The notes: generated from the sequence alone by a model not told the origin. 6,290 bases of DNA from Verrucomicrobiales bacterium (GCA_947487925.1 CANLCA010000183.1:1-6290), one strand, 5' to 3'. Positions 1 through 5,944 are shown, numbered from the stretch's first letter. Made by a program: numbers and translations.

Positions 1-183
1 GTGCTATTGGGAGTCGAAGGGACGGAGTATGGGAAAGTGGATGTTGTCCGCATCGAACTGGACATGAGTGGAAAGAACGCCGTCACTTTGACTATCCACG
101 AAACGCCCCAATTCAAGAACGTCCTGGTGTGGGTCCTGCCGACCTGTGTTACGCCGCACCTGAGCGGATTGGATTCAAATTGA
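1..183 (+). CDS. 3' end of an unrecognised gene (partial, enters from the left edge)
   Basis: An open frame runs in from the left edge and stops with TGA at 181-183. The first ~50 residues look like a folded protein, with alternating hydrophobic strands (VDVVRIELDMSG, NAVTLTIHETPQ, NVLVWVLP) and a G/C-rich third codon position. I do not recognise the family. The frame may begin further left; the GTG at position 1 is only the first available codon. It converges on cysK with a 51-base gap. A second + frame (positions 3, 6 and so on) is also open from the edge to 314, so a frameshift near 130 that extends the protein into that frame cannot be excluded. The later part of that frame is antisense to cysK and is probably just its shadow. 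Confidence 0.4.
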   Translation: MLLGVEGTEYGKVDVVRIELDMSGKNAVTLTIHETPQFKNVLVWVLPTCVTPHLSGLDSN

Positions 184-212
184 ATGCCGTGGACGAACCC
201 GGGGCCGTGCAT

Positions 213-228
213 TTGATCGAAACATCAA
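213..228. other. Small stem-loop between convergent genes, weak terminator candidate
   Basis: TTGAT and ATCAA form a perfect 5-bp stem around a 6-base loop (CGAAAC). The hairpin lies between the TGA of the left-edge gene and the TAG of cysK, where a shared bidirectional terminator would be expected. The stem is short and A/T-rich, and neither side carries a convincing T-tract. Termination here is only a guess from position. Confidence 0.2.
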
Positions 229-234
229 GCCACT

Positions 235-1218
235 CTATCCTCCCACTTCAGCCCGGGCTTCGGCTGCCAACGCTGTCGAAAGGTATCGTTCCCCGGTTGA
301 ACAGGCGACCGTGACGATCATCTTGCCTTTGTTTTCCGGCCGCCGTGCTACTTCGAGGGCGGCGCAAACGTTGGCCCCTGTGGAAATCCCAACCAAAATG
401 CCCTCTTCCTTTGCCAGACGCCGCGCCATCGCAAACGAGTCTTCGTTGCTCACTTGAACGCATTCAACAATTTGTGGGTTGCCGCTCGCATCCTTGAGAT
501 GAAGGTTCTTGGGAACAAACCCGGCCCCGGTCCCTTGGATCTTATGAGGACCTGGTTTTACGGGCTGCCCTGCCAGGGTCTGCGAAATGACTGGGGAATC
601 CTTCGGTTCAACCGCCACCGCGGTAAAAGAAGGTTTCAACGGCTTGATCACTTCCACGCATCCGGTAATCGTTCCCCCGGTGCCGACGGCAGCCACAAAA
701 ATATCCACTTTGCCAGCCGTGTCCTCCCAGATCTCGCGAGCCGTGGTTTTTCGGTGGATTTCCGGGTTGGCCGGGTTCTCGAATTGCTGCGGAATCCATG
801 AGTTGGGCGTCTCCTGAGCCAACTGATCCGCCCTCGCAATCGCCCCTTTCATGCCTTCAGCTCCGGGAGTCAGAACCAGTTTGGCCCCGAGCAGTGCGAG
901 CAGCGTGCGCCGCTCCAAGGACATCGTTTCCGGCATGGTCAGGATCAACTTGTAGCCCTTCGCGGCAGCGACAAACGCCAGGGCAATGCCGGTGTTCCCG
1001 CTCGTCGGCTCGATGATCACCATGTCCTTTTTCAAAACACCCCGATCCTCCGCATCCTGAATCATCGCCATGCCAATGCGGTCCTTCACGCTTCCAAGGG
1101 GATTAAAAAACTCGCACTTTAACAGGATGGTGGCGTCAATGCCCTGAGTGACCCGGTTCAGTCGCACCAAGGGAGTGCGCCCGACGGTGTCCACGATGCT
1201 ATTATAGATTTGGCCCAT
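235..1218 (-). CDS. cysK: Cysteine synthase (O-acetylserine sulfhydrylase), PLP-dependent
   Basis: The enzyme makes L-cysteine from O-acetyl-L-serine and sulfide, the last step of cytoplasmic cysteine synthesis. The protein is 327 residues, close to the usual family length, and appears complete. Visible family landmarks in order are: N-terminal TVGRTPLVRLN (11-21); the PLP Schiff-base lysine K45 in NPLGSVKDRIG; the substrate loop PTSGNTG (71-77); QQFENPANP (144-152); the PLP-phosphate loop GTGGT (179-183); KPGPHKIQGTGAGF (221-234); GISTGAN (277-283); and STGERYLST near the C terminus (307-315). The start is the ATG read from 1218 leftward. No clear Shine-Dalgarno sequence precedes it, but the Pfam-like N terminus begins right there. 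KPGPHKIQG and GERYLST favour cysteine synthase over cystathionine beta-synthase, and there is no C-terminal CBS domain. No other cys genes are adjacent. CysM-like use of other sulfur donors cannot be judged from sequence. Confidence 0.96.
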   Translation of the reverse strand: MGQIYNSIVDTVGRTPLVRLNRVTQGIDATILLKCEFFNPLGSVKDRIGMAMIQDAEDRGVLKKDMVIIEPTSGNTGIALAFVAAAKGYKLILTMPETMSLERRTLLALLGAKLVLTPGAEGMKGAIARADQLAQETPNSWIPQQFENPANPEIHRKTTAREIWEDTAGKVDIFVAAVGTGGTITGCVEVIKPLKPSFTAVAVEPKDSPVISQTLAGQPVKPGPHKIQGTGAGFVPKNLHLKDASGNPQIVECVQVSNEDSFAMARRLAKEEGILVGISTGANVCAALEVARRPENKGKMIVTVACSTGERYLSTALAAEARAEVGG

Positions 1219-1358
1219 AAGAGGTTGATTAAATTAGGTTGAGAACTCGTGATCACCACGCCAAACGAGGACGGGAGCAGATCACGCTCCGCCCAAGCTG
1301 CATGGAAAATTTACGAACCACCGCTGCCCGCGCCCGGAGGGGTCAGGCAAAAAGGGCC
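1219..1358. promoter_or_regulatory. Region upstream of cysK, presumed promoter, no consensus identified
   Basis: These 140 bases separate the cysK start from the end of the small basic protein gene. Near cysK the DNA is A/T-rich (minus strand CCTAATTTAATCAACC), which could hold a -10 element, but no paired -35/-10 set is convincing. An 8-bp palindrome, GTGATCAC, lies at 1249-1256. A related copy occurs as part of an inverted repeat, GGAGC (1274-1278) and GCTCC (1286-1290), around AGATCAC. I see no riboswitch-like structure or recognised operator. Confidence 0.3.
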
Positions 1359-1457
1359 TCAAACCTTGGCGGTCTTGGCTCTTGCAGCCGCTTTTTTGCG
1401 TTTTACGTGAGCGTGGCGACGACGACGTTTTTCGACCTTGCTGTGTTGTTTTCCCAT
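1359..1457 (-). CDS. Tiny highly basic protein (32 residues)
   Basis: On the minus strand an ATG (1457-1455) opens a 33-codon frame ending with TGA (1361-1359). The product starts MGKQHSKVEKRRRRHAHVKR and ends KKAAARAKTAKV. Fifteen of 32 residues are Lys or Arg and three are His; the only acidic residue is one Glu. Such composition fits a protein bound to RNA, the ribosome or DNA. I recall similar short MGKQH...RRRR...KRKK proteins annotated as hypothetical in Verrucomicrobiota genomes, but that is memory, not a search. No strong Shine-Dalgarno sequence is visible. The gene lies 140 bases upstream of cysK in the same direction and is divergent from the lipoprotein gene. The + strand frame across the same bases gives a non-protein-like product and is taken as its shadow. 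Confidence 0.65.
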   Translation of the reverse strand: MGKQHSKVEKRRRRHAHVKRKKAAARAKTAKV

Positions 1458-1505
1458 ATCAAGCTTTACTTTGCGATTCCAATACCGTTGTTTCTTTGAC
1501 CAAAT
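1458..1505. promoter_or_regulatory. Short divergent intergenic region, presumed to carry both promoters
   Basis: Only 48 bases separate the starts of the small basic protein (minus) and the lipoprotein (plus). The stretch is A/T-richer than its surroundings. Both genes would have to use overlapping promoters here, or promoters lying inside the opposite gene. I cannot pick out a convincing -35/-10 pair on either strand, and neither start has a clear Shine-Dalgarno sequence, so leaderless or weakly led translation is possible. Confidence 0.3.
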
Positions 1506-2027
1506 ATGAAGATTAGGCGGCTCCGCTTCAACACCTATTTATTCAGCGTCTTTGCGTGCCTTTTTCTCGCAGCTTGCGAGACGACCAAGGAGGGGCGTGG
1601 AAAGAACAAGGAACTCACCCTCATGCGATTTCACATGGAGGTTAACCCCGATGGCTCTGAGCGGACCCAGACGGTTCCCGTCTTCCGCCAAAACCCGGTC
1701 ATGGTTCACATCAACAAAGCCCCGTTCCTTGATGAAGGTAGCATCGCCAGAGCAGCCCTAGTGGACAGCCCCGGAGGTGGGTTTGTGATTTCTGTCCAGT
1801 TCAACCGCCATGGCACTCTCCTGTTGGACAATGTCACCACGTCATTCCGGGGCCAGCGCGCGGTGATCCTTGCCCTCTATGGCGAAACAAGGTGGTTAGG
1901 TGCCCCGCAGATCACCAAACGCCTCAGCGATGGCATCTTTACCTTCACACCCGACTGCACCCGAGAGGAGGCTGAGCGAATTGTTAATGGACTCAACAAC
2001 GTGGCCAAGAAGCTGAAGGACAACTAG
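1506..2027 (+). CDS. Small lipoprotein with a SecD P1-head-like domain
   Basis: This 173-residue protein starts with a lipoprotein signal: basic MKIRRLRFN, a hydrophobic stretch, then lipobox L21-A22-A23-C24, so Cys24 should be lipidated after cleavage by signal peptidase II. The C-terminal half (about 95-165) matches the pattern of the P1 head subdomain of SecD: VQFNRHGTLLLDNVTTSFRG, then RAVILALYGE, GAPQITKRLSDGIFTF and CTREEAERIVNGLN. In SecD the equivalent order is a strand and helix with G...F...T, a G..+AIVLDG strand, SAP.I, and T.EEA..LA..L. None of the SecD membrane segments is present. The similarity is judged by eye, and the role (a periplasmic substrate- or partner-binding lipoprotein) is unknown. 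The ATG at 1506 has no obvious Shine-Dalgarno sequence, but it places the signal peptide exactly at the N terminus. Confidence 0.85.
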   Translation: MKIRRLRFNTYLFSVFACLFLAACETTKEGRGKNKELTLMRFHMEVNPDGSERTQTVPVFRQNPVMVHINKAPFLDEGSIARAALVDSPGGGFVISVQFNRHGTLLLDNVTTSFRGQRAVILALYGETRWLGAPQITKRLSDGIFTFTPDCTREEAERIVNGLNNVAKKLKDN

Positions 2028-2088
2028 ACACCCAGCGCCCATGCCGCAAGGCCCCACTCCACCCTCCCTCCTATTCTCGCCCTCACAC

Positions 2089-2118
2089 TGGCTCTGGCTC
2101 CTGTTCCGACTCTCGCTC
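2089..2118. repeat. Five imperfect tandem hexamers in a pyrimidine-rich low-complexity tract
   Basis: Read in steps of six from 2089, the + strand gives TGGCTC, TGGCTC, CTGTTC, CGACTC and TCGCTC, all ending in TC. The repeat sits in a longer C/T-rich tract (about 2051-2122). On the minus strand it would read as Glu/Ser/Arg-type codons, as in the GAGxCx low-complexity tracts I associate from memory with some Verrucomicrobiota genomes. It falls between the lipoprotein stop and the likely start of the peptidase, so I read it as intergenic, not coding. Confidence 0.45.
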
Positions 2119-2134
2119 GCTCGGCCGCATCCGG

Positions 2135-2148
2135 GAGGAGCGATCCTC
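2135..2148. other. Small hairpin with a GNRA-type loop upstream of the peptidase gene
   Basis: GAGGA and TCCTC form a perfect 5-bp stem around GCGA, a GNRA tetraloop on the + strand RNA. It lies just after the hexamer repeat and about 100 bases before the likely start of the peptidase. No T-tract follows, so it is not a standard rho-independent terminator. It could be part of a 5' leader structure or of a dispersed intergenic repeat, or simply chance. Confidence 0.25.
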
Positions 2149-2241
2149 ACAGGCTCCAGATTGGGGTTCAGCTCAGGGTTGATAGGGAGAGCGAGACCAC
2201 GAGCAACAGCCGTGGCAAAAAGCGAAAAAGGGAACATCAAC

Positions 2242-2246
2242 AGGGG
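2242..2246 (+). promoter_or_regulatory. Possible ribosome binding site deciding the peptidase start
   Basis: AGGGG lies four bases before the TTG at 2251. The spacing is short, but it is the only Shine-Dalgarno-like match close to a start codon in this frame. The alternative GTG at 2212 has GGGAGAG about 20 bases upstream, too far away. The ATG at 2041 has no purine-rich site. Confidence 0.35.
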
Positions 2247-2250
2247 CGTT

Positions 2251-3261
2251 TTGAAGGTTTTTGGTTGCCTCCTCCCCGTCGGGCTCCTGGCATTTCCCCT
2301 CGAGGCCATCTCCGCTGCCTTCCTGTTTCCCACGGCTAATCGCGCCCTCGTCAACCCGGGGGGGGAGAGTTCGTTCTTCGTGGGTACCGCGGGCAAATCC
2401 TGGACCAGCGGGCAGTTCGGGTGCGTGCGCTCAGGGGGTCATCAAATGCATGAAGGCATCGATATCCGCTGCCAGCGACGCGATGCCCGAGGGGAACCGA
2501 ATGATCCTGTCTTCGCTTCAGCAGATGGCATCGTGGCCTACATCAACACCCGACCAGGGTTGTCCAACTACGGGATCTATGTCATCCTGCGACACCGCAT
2601 CGAGGGCCTGGATATTCACACCCTTTACGCGCATCTGAGAGAACCCAGAAGCGGCCTCCGCACGGGTCTTTCGGTCAAGGCGGGAGACCCGATCGGTGTC
2701 ATGGGCCTGACTTCGAACACGCGGCAGAGGATCTCCCAAGATCGCGCCCATGTTCATTTTGAAATAAACCTGCTGCTTAACGACAGGTTTGTTGAGTGGC
2801 ACAAAAAGAATCACCCAGGCCAACGCAATGATCATGGACTTTGGAATGGACACAACCTGCTCGGAATAGATCCCGCGGCGATACTCAAAGCCCAGGCCGC
2901 GCAGGGCAGATCATTCAGCCTGCTCGAGCATCTCAGAAATCAGACCGAACTCTGCCGGATCGTGGTTCGCGACACTCAGTTTTCATGGGTGAACCGTTTC
3001 ACGCCCCTCATCCGGCGAAATCCTATCGCCGATCGTGAAGGCTTCGCCGGGTTTGAGATCGCCTTGAATTTTAATGGGGTTCCTTTCCAACTCATTCCCC
3101 GCGCCGCTTCGGAGCTGAAAGGCAAGACAGGGATCGAACTCCTCAGGGTCAATTCCGCCGAAGCCCAATCCCGCGGCTGCCGCCGCCTGGTGCAAAAAAC
3201 AAAGAAGGGCTGGGAACTGACCCAAAAAGGCATCAGCCTGATCGAATCATTGATCTACTAA
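2251..3261 (+). CDS. Secreted M23/LytM-family metallopeptidase
   Basis: M23 enzymes are zinc endopeptidases that usually cut peptide cross-links in peptidoglycan. From the TTG at 2251 the protein has 336 residues: a signal peptide (KVFGCLLPVGLLAFPLEAISA, likely cleaved after ~22) and the peptidase domain at about 45-185. Zinc ligands are visible as H67 and D71 (HEGID) and H169 (AHVHFE). H128 in YAHL and H167 are the expected catalytic histidines. Family strands such as ADGIVAYIN, YGIYVILRH and VKAGDPIGVMG are intact, so it should be active. The last ~130 residues match nothing I recognise. The frame stays open back to an ATG at 2041, but that stretch is low-complexity and would bury the signal peptide about 70 residues in. 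GTG 2212 (MAKSEKGNINRG...) is the main alternative start. The methyltransferase gene follows after 39 bases. Confidence 0.88.
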   Translation: MKVFGCLLPVGLLAFPLEAISAAFLFPTANRALVNPGGESSFFVGTAGKSWTSGQFGCVRSGGHQMHEGIDIRCQRRDARGEPNDPVFASADGIVAYINTRPGLSNYGIYVILRHRIEGLDIHTLYAHLREPRSGLRTGLSVKAGDPIGVMGLTSNTRQRISQDRAHVHFEINLLLNDRFVEWHKKNHPGQRNDHGLWNGHNLLGIDPAAILKAQAAQGRSFSLLEHLRNQTELCRIVVRDTQFSWVNRFTPLIRRNPIADREGFAGFEIALNFNGVPFQLIPRAASELKGKTGIELLRVNSAEAQSRGCRRLVQKTKKGWELTQKGISLIESLIY

Positions 3262-3291
3262 TTCCAATAAGCGTTGAAACAACCAACCGAG

Positions 3292-3297
3292 AAGGGA
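3292..3297 (+). promoter_or_regulatory. Ribosome binding site for the methyltransferase
   Basis: AAGGGA lies three bases before the ATG at 3301, within GAGAAGGGATCG. It supports 3301 over the upstream in-frame TTG at 3274, which has no purine-rich site and would only add nine unremarkable residues. Confidence 0.5.
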
Positions 3298-3300
3298 TCG

Positions 3301-4119
3301 ATGTCTTCCGCTGATCGTTACATCCACGGTTACAACGCCGCGGAGCAGAACCGGCTCTATGATCAAGCCCGGTTTCTTGAAGACAGAGTCTTCGACGGAG
3401 TCGATTTCTCATCCCATCATCATGTGCTGGAAGTCGGTTGCGGCGTCGGCGCCCAGACCGAGCTTCTTCTGCGAAGATTCCCGTCTCTGCGCGTGACCGG
3501 CATCGACCTTTCCCCCGCCCAGATCGCCAGGGCTCAACACCATTTCGAATCGTTGCCCGAACTCAGGGATCGATGCCGGTTCATAGTCGGCGACGCCGCC
3601 AGCTTGCGCCCCTCTCCCACCGACCCCTTCGATGGGGCCTACTTATGTTGGATCCTCGAACATGTCCCGCGTCCATTGGAGCTTCTCACCAACCTCAAGC
3701 ACTTGCTGTCATCCGGCTCCAAAATCTGCGTGGCTGAGGTGCTCAATTCCAACTTGCACATCCACCCTCACCTACCCGCTTTGACGCGCTACTGGGAGGC
3801 CTACAACGCGCTCCAACAATCACTCGGTGGGGACCCATGGATCGGAGCCAAACTGGGCGACCTCCTCTCCCGCGCTGGTTTTAGCGGTGTCCAAGTCCGA
3901 CCCCAACCCATCCTGCATGATTGCCGCGACCCCGAAGCTCGCGACCAAATGCTCGCCTACTGGCACGAACTCCTCCTCTCGGCGAGTGACAATTTGCTCG
4001 GCCGTTGCATGGTTCAAAAGTCCCTGATTGAACAGCTGGAACAAGAGCTTCGGCGCCTCCGACAGGATCCGGAAGCCATTTTCTTTTATGCCTTCATGAA
4101 AGCGGAGGCGCGGTCGTGA
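3301..4119 (+). CDS. Class I SAM-dependent methyltransferase
   Basis: The protein has 272 residues and transfers a methyl group from S-adenosylmethionine to an unknown acceptor, probably in the cytoplasm since there is no signal peptide. The N terminus DRYIHGYNAAEQNRLYDQA (5-23) resembles a common UbiE-like bacterial methyltransferase group. Motif I is VLEVGCGVG (42-50), the ribose-binding acidic residue is D69 in GIDLSPAQI, GDAAS (97-101) matches the adenine-binding region, and FDGAYLCWILEHVPRP (110-125) is motif IV/post. The C-terminal third is helical with a charged helix (LIEQLEQELRRLRQDPEA), which may form a lid or an acceptor site. Small-molecule methylation is more likely than nucleic acid methylation, as there is no NPPY-type motif. 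Its stop overlaps the start of the next gene by four bases (GTGA), so the two are probably translated together. Confidence 0.88.
   Translation: MSSADRYIHGYNAAEQNRLYDQARFLEDRVFDGVDFSSHHHVLEVGCGVGAQTELLLRRFPSLRVTGIDLSPAQIARAQHHFESLPELRDRCRFIVGDAASLRPSPTDPFDGAYLCWILEHVPRPLELLTNLKHLLSSGSKICVAEVLNSNLHIHPHLPALTRYWEAYNALQQSLGGDPWIGAKLGDLLSRAGFSGVQVRPQPILHDCRDPEARDQMLAYWHELLLSASDNLLGRCMVQKSLIEQLEQELRRLRQDPEAIFFYAFMKAEARS
4104..4108 (+). promoter_or_regulatory. Strong ribosome binding site for the PSCyt1/WD40 gene
   Basis: GGAGG lies inside the end of the methyltransferase gene, seven bases before the GTG at 4116. This is the best Shine-Dalgarno match in the window. It confirms the GTG start and supports translational coupling of the two genes. 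Confidence 0.7.
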
Positions 4120-5921
4120 CACGTGGTGCCACTTCGTCGCGGTTTCTTGGGGTCCTCGCAACCCTCCTCTCGACCAGCTTGGCCTCAAGCGCCGCGGTTG
4201 ATTTTCGCAGGGACGTCGCCCCCATCCTCGCCTCCAAATGCCTGGGTTGTCACAACGCTCAACAGTCCAAAGGCGGCTTTCGTCTCGACACCCCAGAGCA
4301 GCTATTCCAAAGTGGTTCGAGCAAAAACACACCCGTTATTCCGGGAAAACCGGAACAAAGTTATCTCCTGACCCTTCTCCAAACCACAGATCTCAAACAA
4401 ACCCTGTTGATCCAACAGCACGCGGACTGGGTGTTGTCTCTAGTCTTTACCTTGGACAACCACCGCCTGATATCGGCAAGCCGGGATCGATCCTCGCGCG
4501 TGTTTCTGACCGGGAACGGGGATCTTGATGCGACCTTCTCAGAGCACACAGCCGCTCATGCGGGCGCTGGCCTCACTCGCGAGACAGACAAGATCGTCAG
4601 CGGACGAAGAGACCACCGATTGCTGCCCTGGAACTTGTTCGACGGCAGGAAATCGTCTGACCATGCGCTGTTAAAGTCTGAAATTGTCGCCGTTTCATCC
4701 CAAGGCTCCCACGTCCTGGCTGCGACAGCAGACGGGAGCGTCCACCATTTCCTTCCGCCCAAAAAGTCCGGACAAGGCCCGATGGAGCCCCATCCGACGC
4801 GGGTTCGTGCCCTAGGTATCGATTCTTCGGGAGCCTTCGGCGCTTCGGGAAGCCGTGACGGCGAAGTCCGGCTATGGGACTTGGAGAAGAATCTCCTGCG
4901 CACCAAGTTTATCGCCTCCCCAAGTGGAGTGACCTCGGTGGCCACCGACCCCGCGAATGGACTCAAATCGATCTCATCCATCAATCGCACAACCAGAACA
5001 TTCGTCCTAGCCACCCATGGACTGGATCGGATCCCGCTCGCAAGCGGCACGCTTCGGCTCCCAAAAGGAGGTCATATCCAGGGCATCCAGCTGAAGTCCG
5101 ACCACAAAGACGGCACCGAAACGTTCTTTCTCTCGCATGATTCGGAAACAGTGGGATATATCGCCATCGCCCACCGCGCAAAGACGGCTAAGGGCGCCGA
5201 CCCCGCCGTGGTGCGGCAAATCTTAAGGCTTCCATCCGACGGGAGACAACCCCCTTTGCGCCACCCCGGCGGGATTCAGTTGTTCGAAGATTTCCTGGTT
5301 GTAGGTGTGGAGGACAACCGTGAAAAACTCCGTTCACAAATCCAATTCTGGGATGTCTCGAACCCCCTATCGCCGAAGATTCGCGGTCCACTCACCATAA
5401 CTCGCGAAAGCCCCATCCCGAAAAGAAAGACCGCAGGCGCCGTGGGGATCGTTCACCGCGGAACCCGGTTTCTCGCCGTGGTTGCCAACTGGGACTCGGA
5501 GGTCCTGGACGTTTACACTTCGAACGCCAAACCCCTCAGCGATGAAGCCTGCCGTTTCGATTTGAGTTGGTCCTGGGAGTCAGCTCTTGCAAATCGTACC
5601 GACTGGAAACCGGATCAATCCTGGGGCAAATACCAGGCAATCAACCTGCTCCATGATCAGGGCGGTCGACTGATGCTCGCGGGATTTTGCACGACCCAGG
5701 ATAACCAGGACGTCATCGACTTGTTCGAGATCGAAGACACCGCTTCGGCATCGACGAGAATCAGAAAAGTTCAATCCATCGCAGCCTCGCTTCCCGAAGG
5801 CGTCCACTTCAAGTATGGAGGCGGTATTTCCATCGAGCCAAACCGCATGCACCGCCTCCTGGCAACTGGAGAATCTCTCCAACCTAACGGACCGATCACC
5901 GTATCTCCACGATCCCTCTAA
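4116..5921 (+). CDS. Secreted PSCyt1 c-heme / WD40 protein with an unrelated C-terminal half, possibly chimeric
   Basis: The 601-residue protein begins with a signal peptide (cleavage about residue 26, SSA/AVDF). Next comes a PSCyt1-type cytochrome domain: F30RRDVAPILASK, heme site C42-L-G-C45-H46, KGGFRLDTPEQLF (52-64) and PGKPEQSYLL (76-85). The domain then stops: the usual MPP segment and the LxxxEIxxIxxWIxxGA helix are missing. At ~100 the sequence goes straight into WD40-like blades (HADWVLSLVF..ISASRDRSSRVF; KIVSGRRDHRLLPWN; HPTRVRALGIDSSG..GSRDGEVRLWDL, 226-256). From ~300 it changes again to a non-WD40, strand-rich region (GGHIQGIQ, LRHPGGIQLFEDFLVVGVED, SQIQFWDVSNPLSP, TAGAVGIVHRG, VVANWDSEVLDVYTSN) with a second-propeller feel that I cannot name. 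Export is likely; electron transfer is uncertain because the domain looks shortened. It overlaps the methyltransferase by 4 bases. It may be a genuine fusion, a decayed gene or a rearrangement. Confidence 0.8.
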   Translation: MTRGATSSRFLGVLATLLSTSLASSAAVDFRRDVAPILASKCLGCHNAQQSKGGFRLDTPEQLFQSGSSKNTPVIPGKPEQSYLLTLLQTTDLKQTLLIQQHADWVLSLVFTLDNHRLISASRDRSSRVFLTGNGDLDATFSEHTAAHAGAGLTRETDKIVSGRRDHRLLPWNLFDGRKSSDHALLKSEIVAVSSQGSHVLAATADGSVHHFLPPKKSGQGPMEPHPTRVRALGIDSSGAFGASGSRDGEVRLWDLEKNLLRTKFIASPSGVTSVATDPANGLKSISSINRTTRTFVLATHGLDRIPLASGTLRLPKGGHIQGIQLKSDHKDGTETFFLSHDSETVGYIAIAHRAKTAKGADPAVVRQILRLPSDGRQPPLRHPGGIQLFEDFLVVGVEDNREKLRSQIQFWDVSNPLSPKIRGPLTITRESPIPKRKTAGAVGIVHRGTRFLAVVANWDSEVLDVYTSNAKPLSDEACRFDLSWSWESALANRTDWKPDQSWGKYQAINLLHDQGGRLMLAGFCTTQDNQDVIDLFEIEDTASASTRIRKVQSIAASLPEGVHFKYGGGISIEPNRMHRLLATGESLQPNGPITVSPRSL

Positions 5922-5944
5922 TCAGCAAGAATGTTGTCAACCCC

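Noticed and set aside
1330..1358. Rho-independent terminator after the tiny basic protein gene
   Set aside because: A T-run (minus strand CCCTTTTTGCC) follows the stop, but no stable G/C stem precedes it, so the pattern of a terminator is not met.
1219..1358. Riboswitch or T-box controlling cysK
   Set aside because: No conserved core (such as the S-adenosylmethionine riboswitch or the T-box TGGN motif with a specifier stem) could be seen in the 140 bases.
1239..1499. Plus-strand 86-codon open frame between cysK and the lipoprotein gene
   Set aside because: It is the antisense of the tiny basic protein, which has a far more protein-like composition. The product of this frame is an unstructured mix with no motif.
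2041..2250. Extension of the M23 peptidase to the ATG at 2041
   Set aside because: It lacks a ribosome binding site, encodes low-complexity residues and would place the signal peptide internally.
1896..2396. Minus-strand 166-codon open frame with a signal-like MFPFSLFATAVARGLALP segment
   Set aside because: It covers the end of the lipoprotein gene, the low-complexity tract and the peptidase signal region. Its composition changes along its length and shows no domain, so it is a by-product of the G/C-rich strand.
3820..4332. Minus-strand 170-codon open frame
   Set aside because: It lies antisense to the methyltransferase and the PSCyt1 domain, both supported by clear motifs.
4556..5050. Minus-strand 164-codon open frame
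   Set aside because: It is antisense to the WD40 region and has no recognisable domain.
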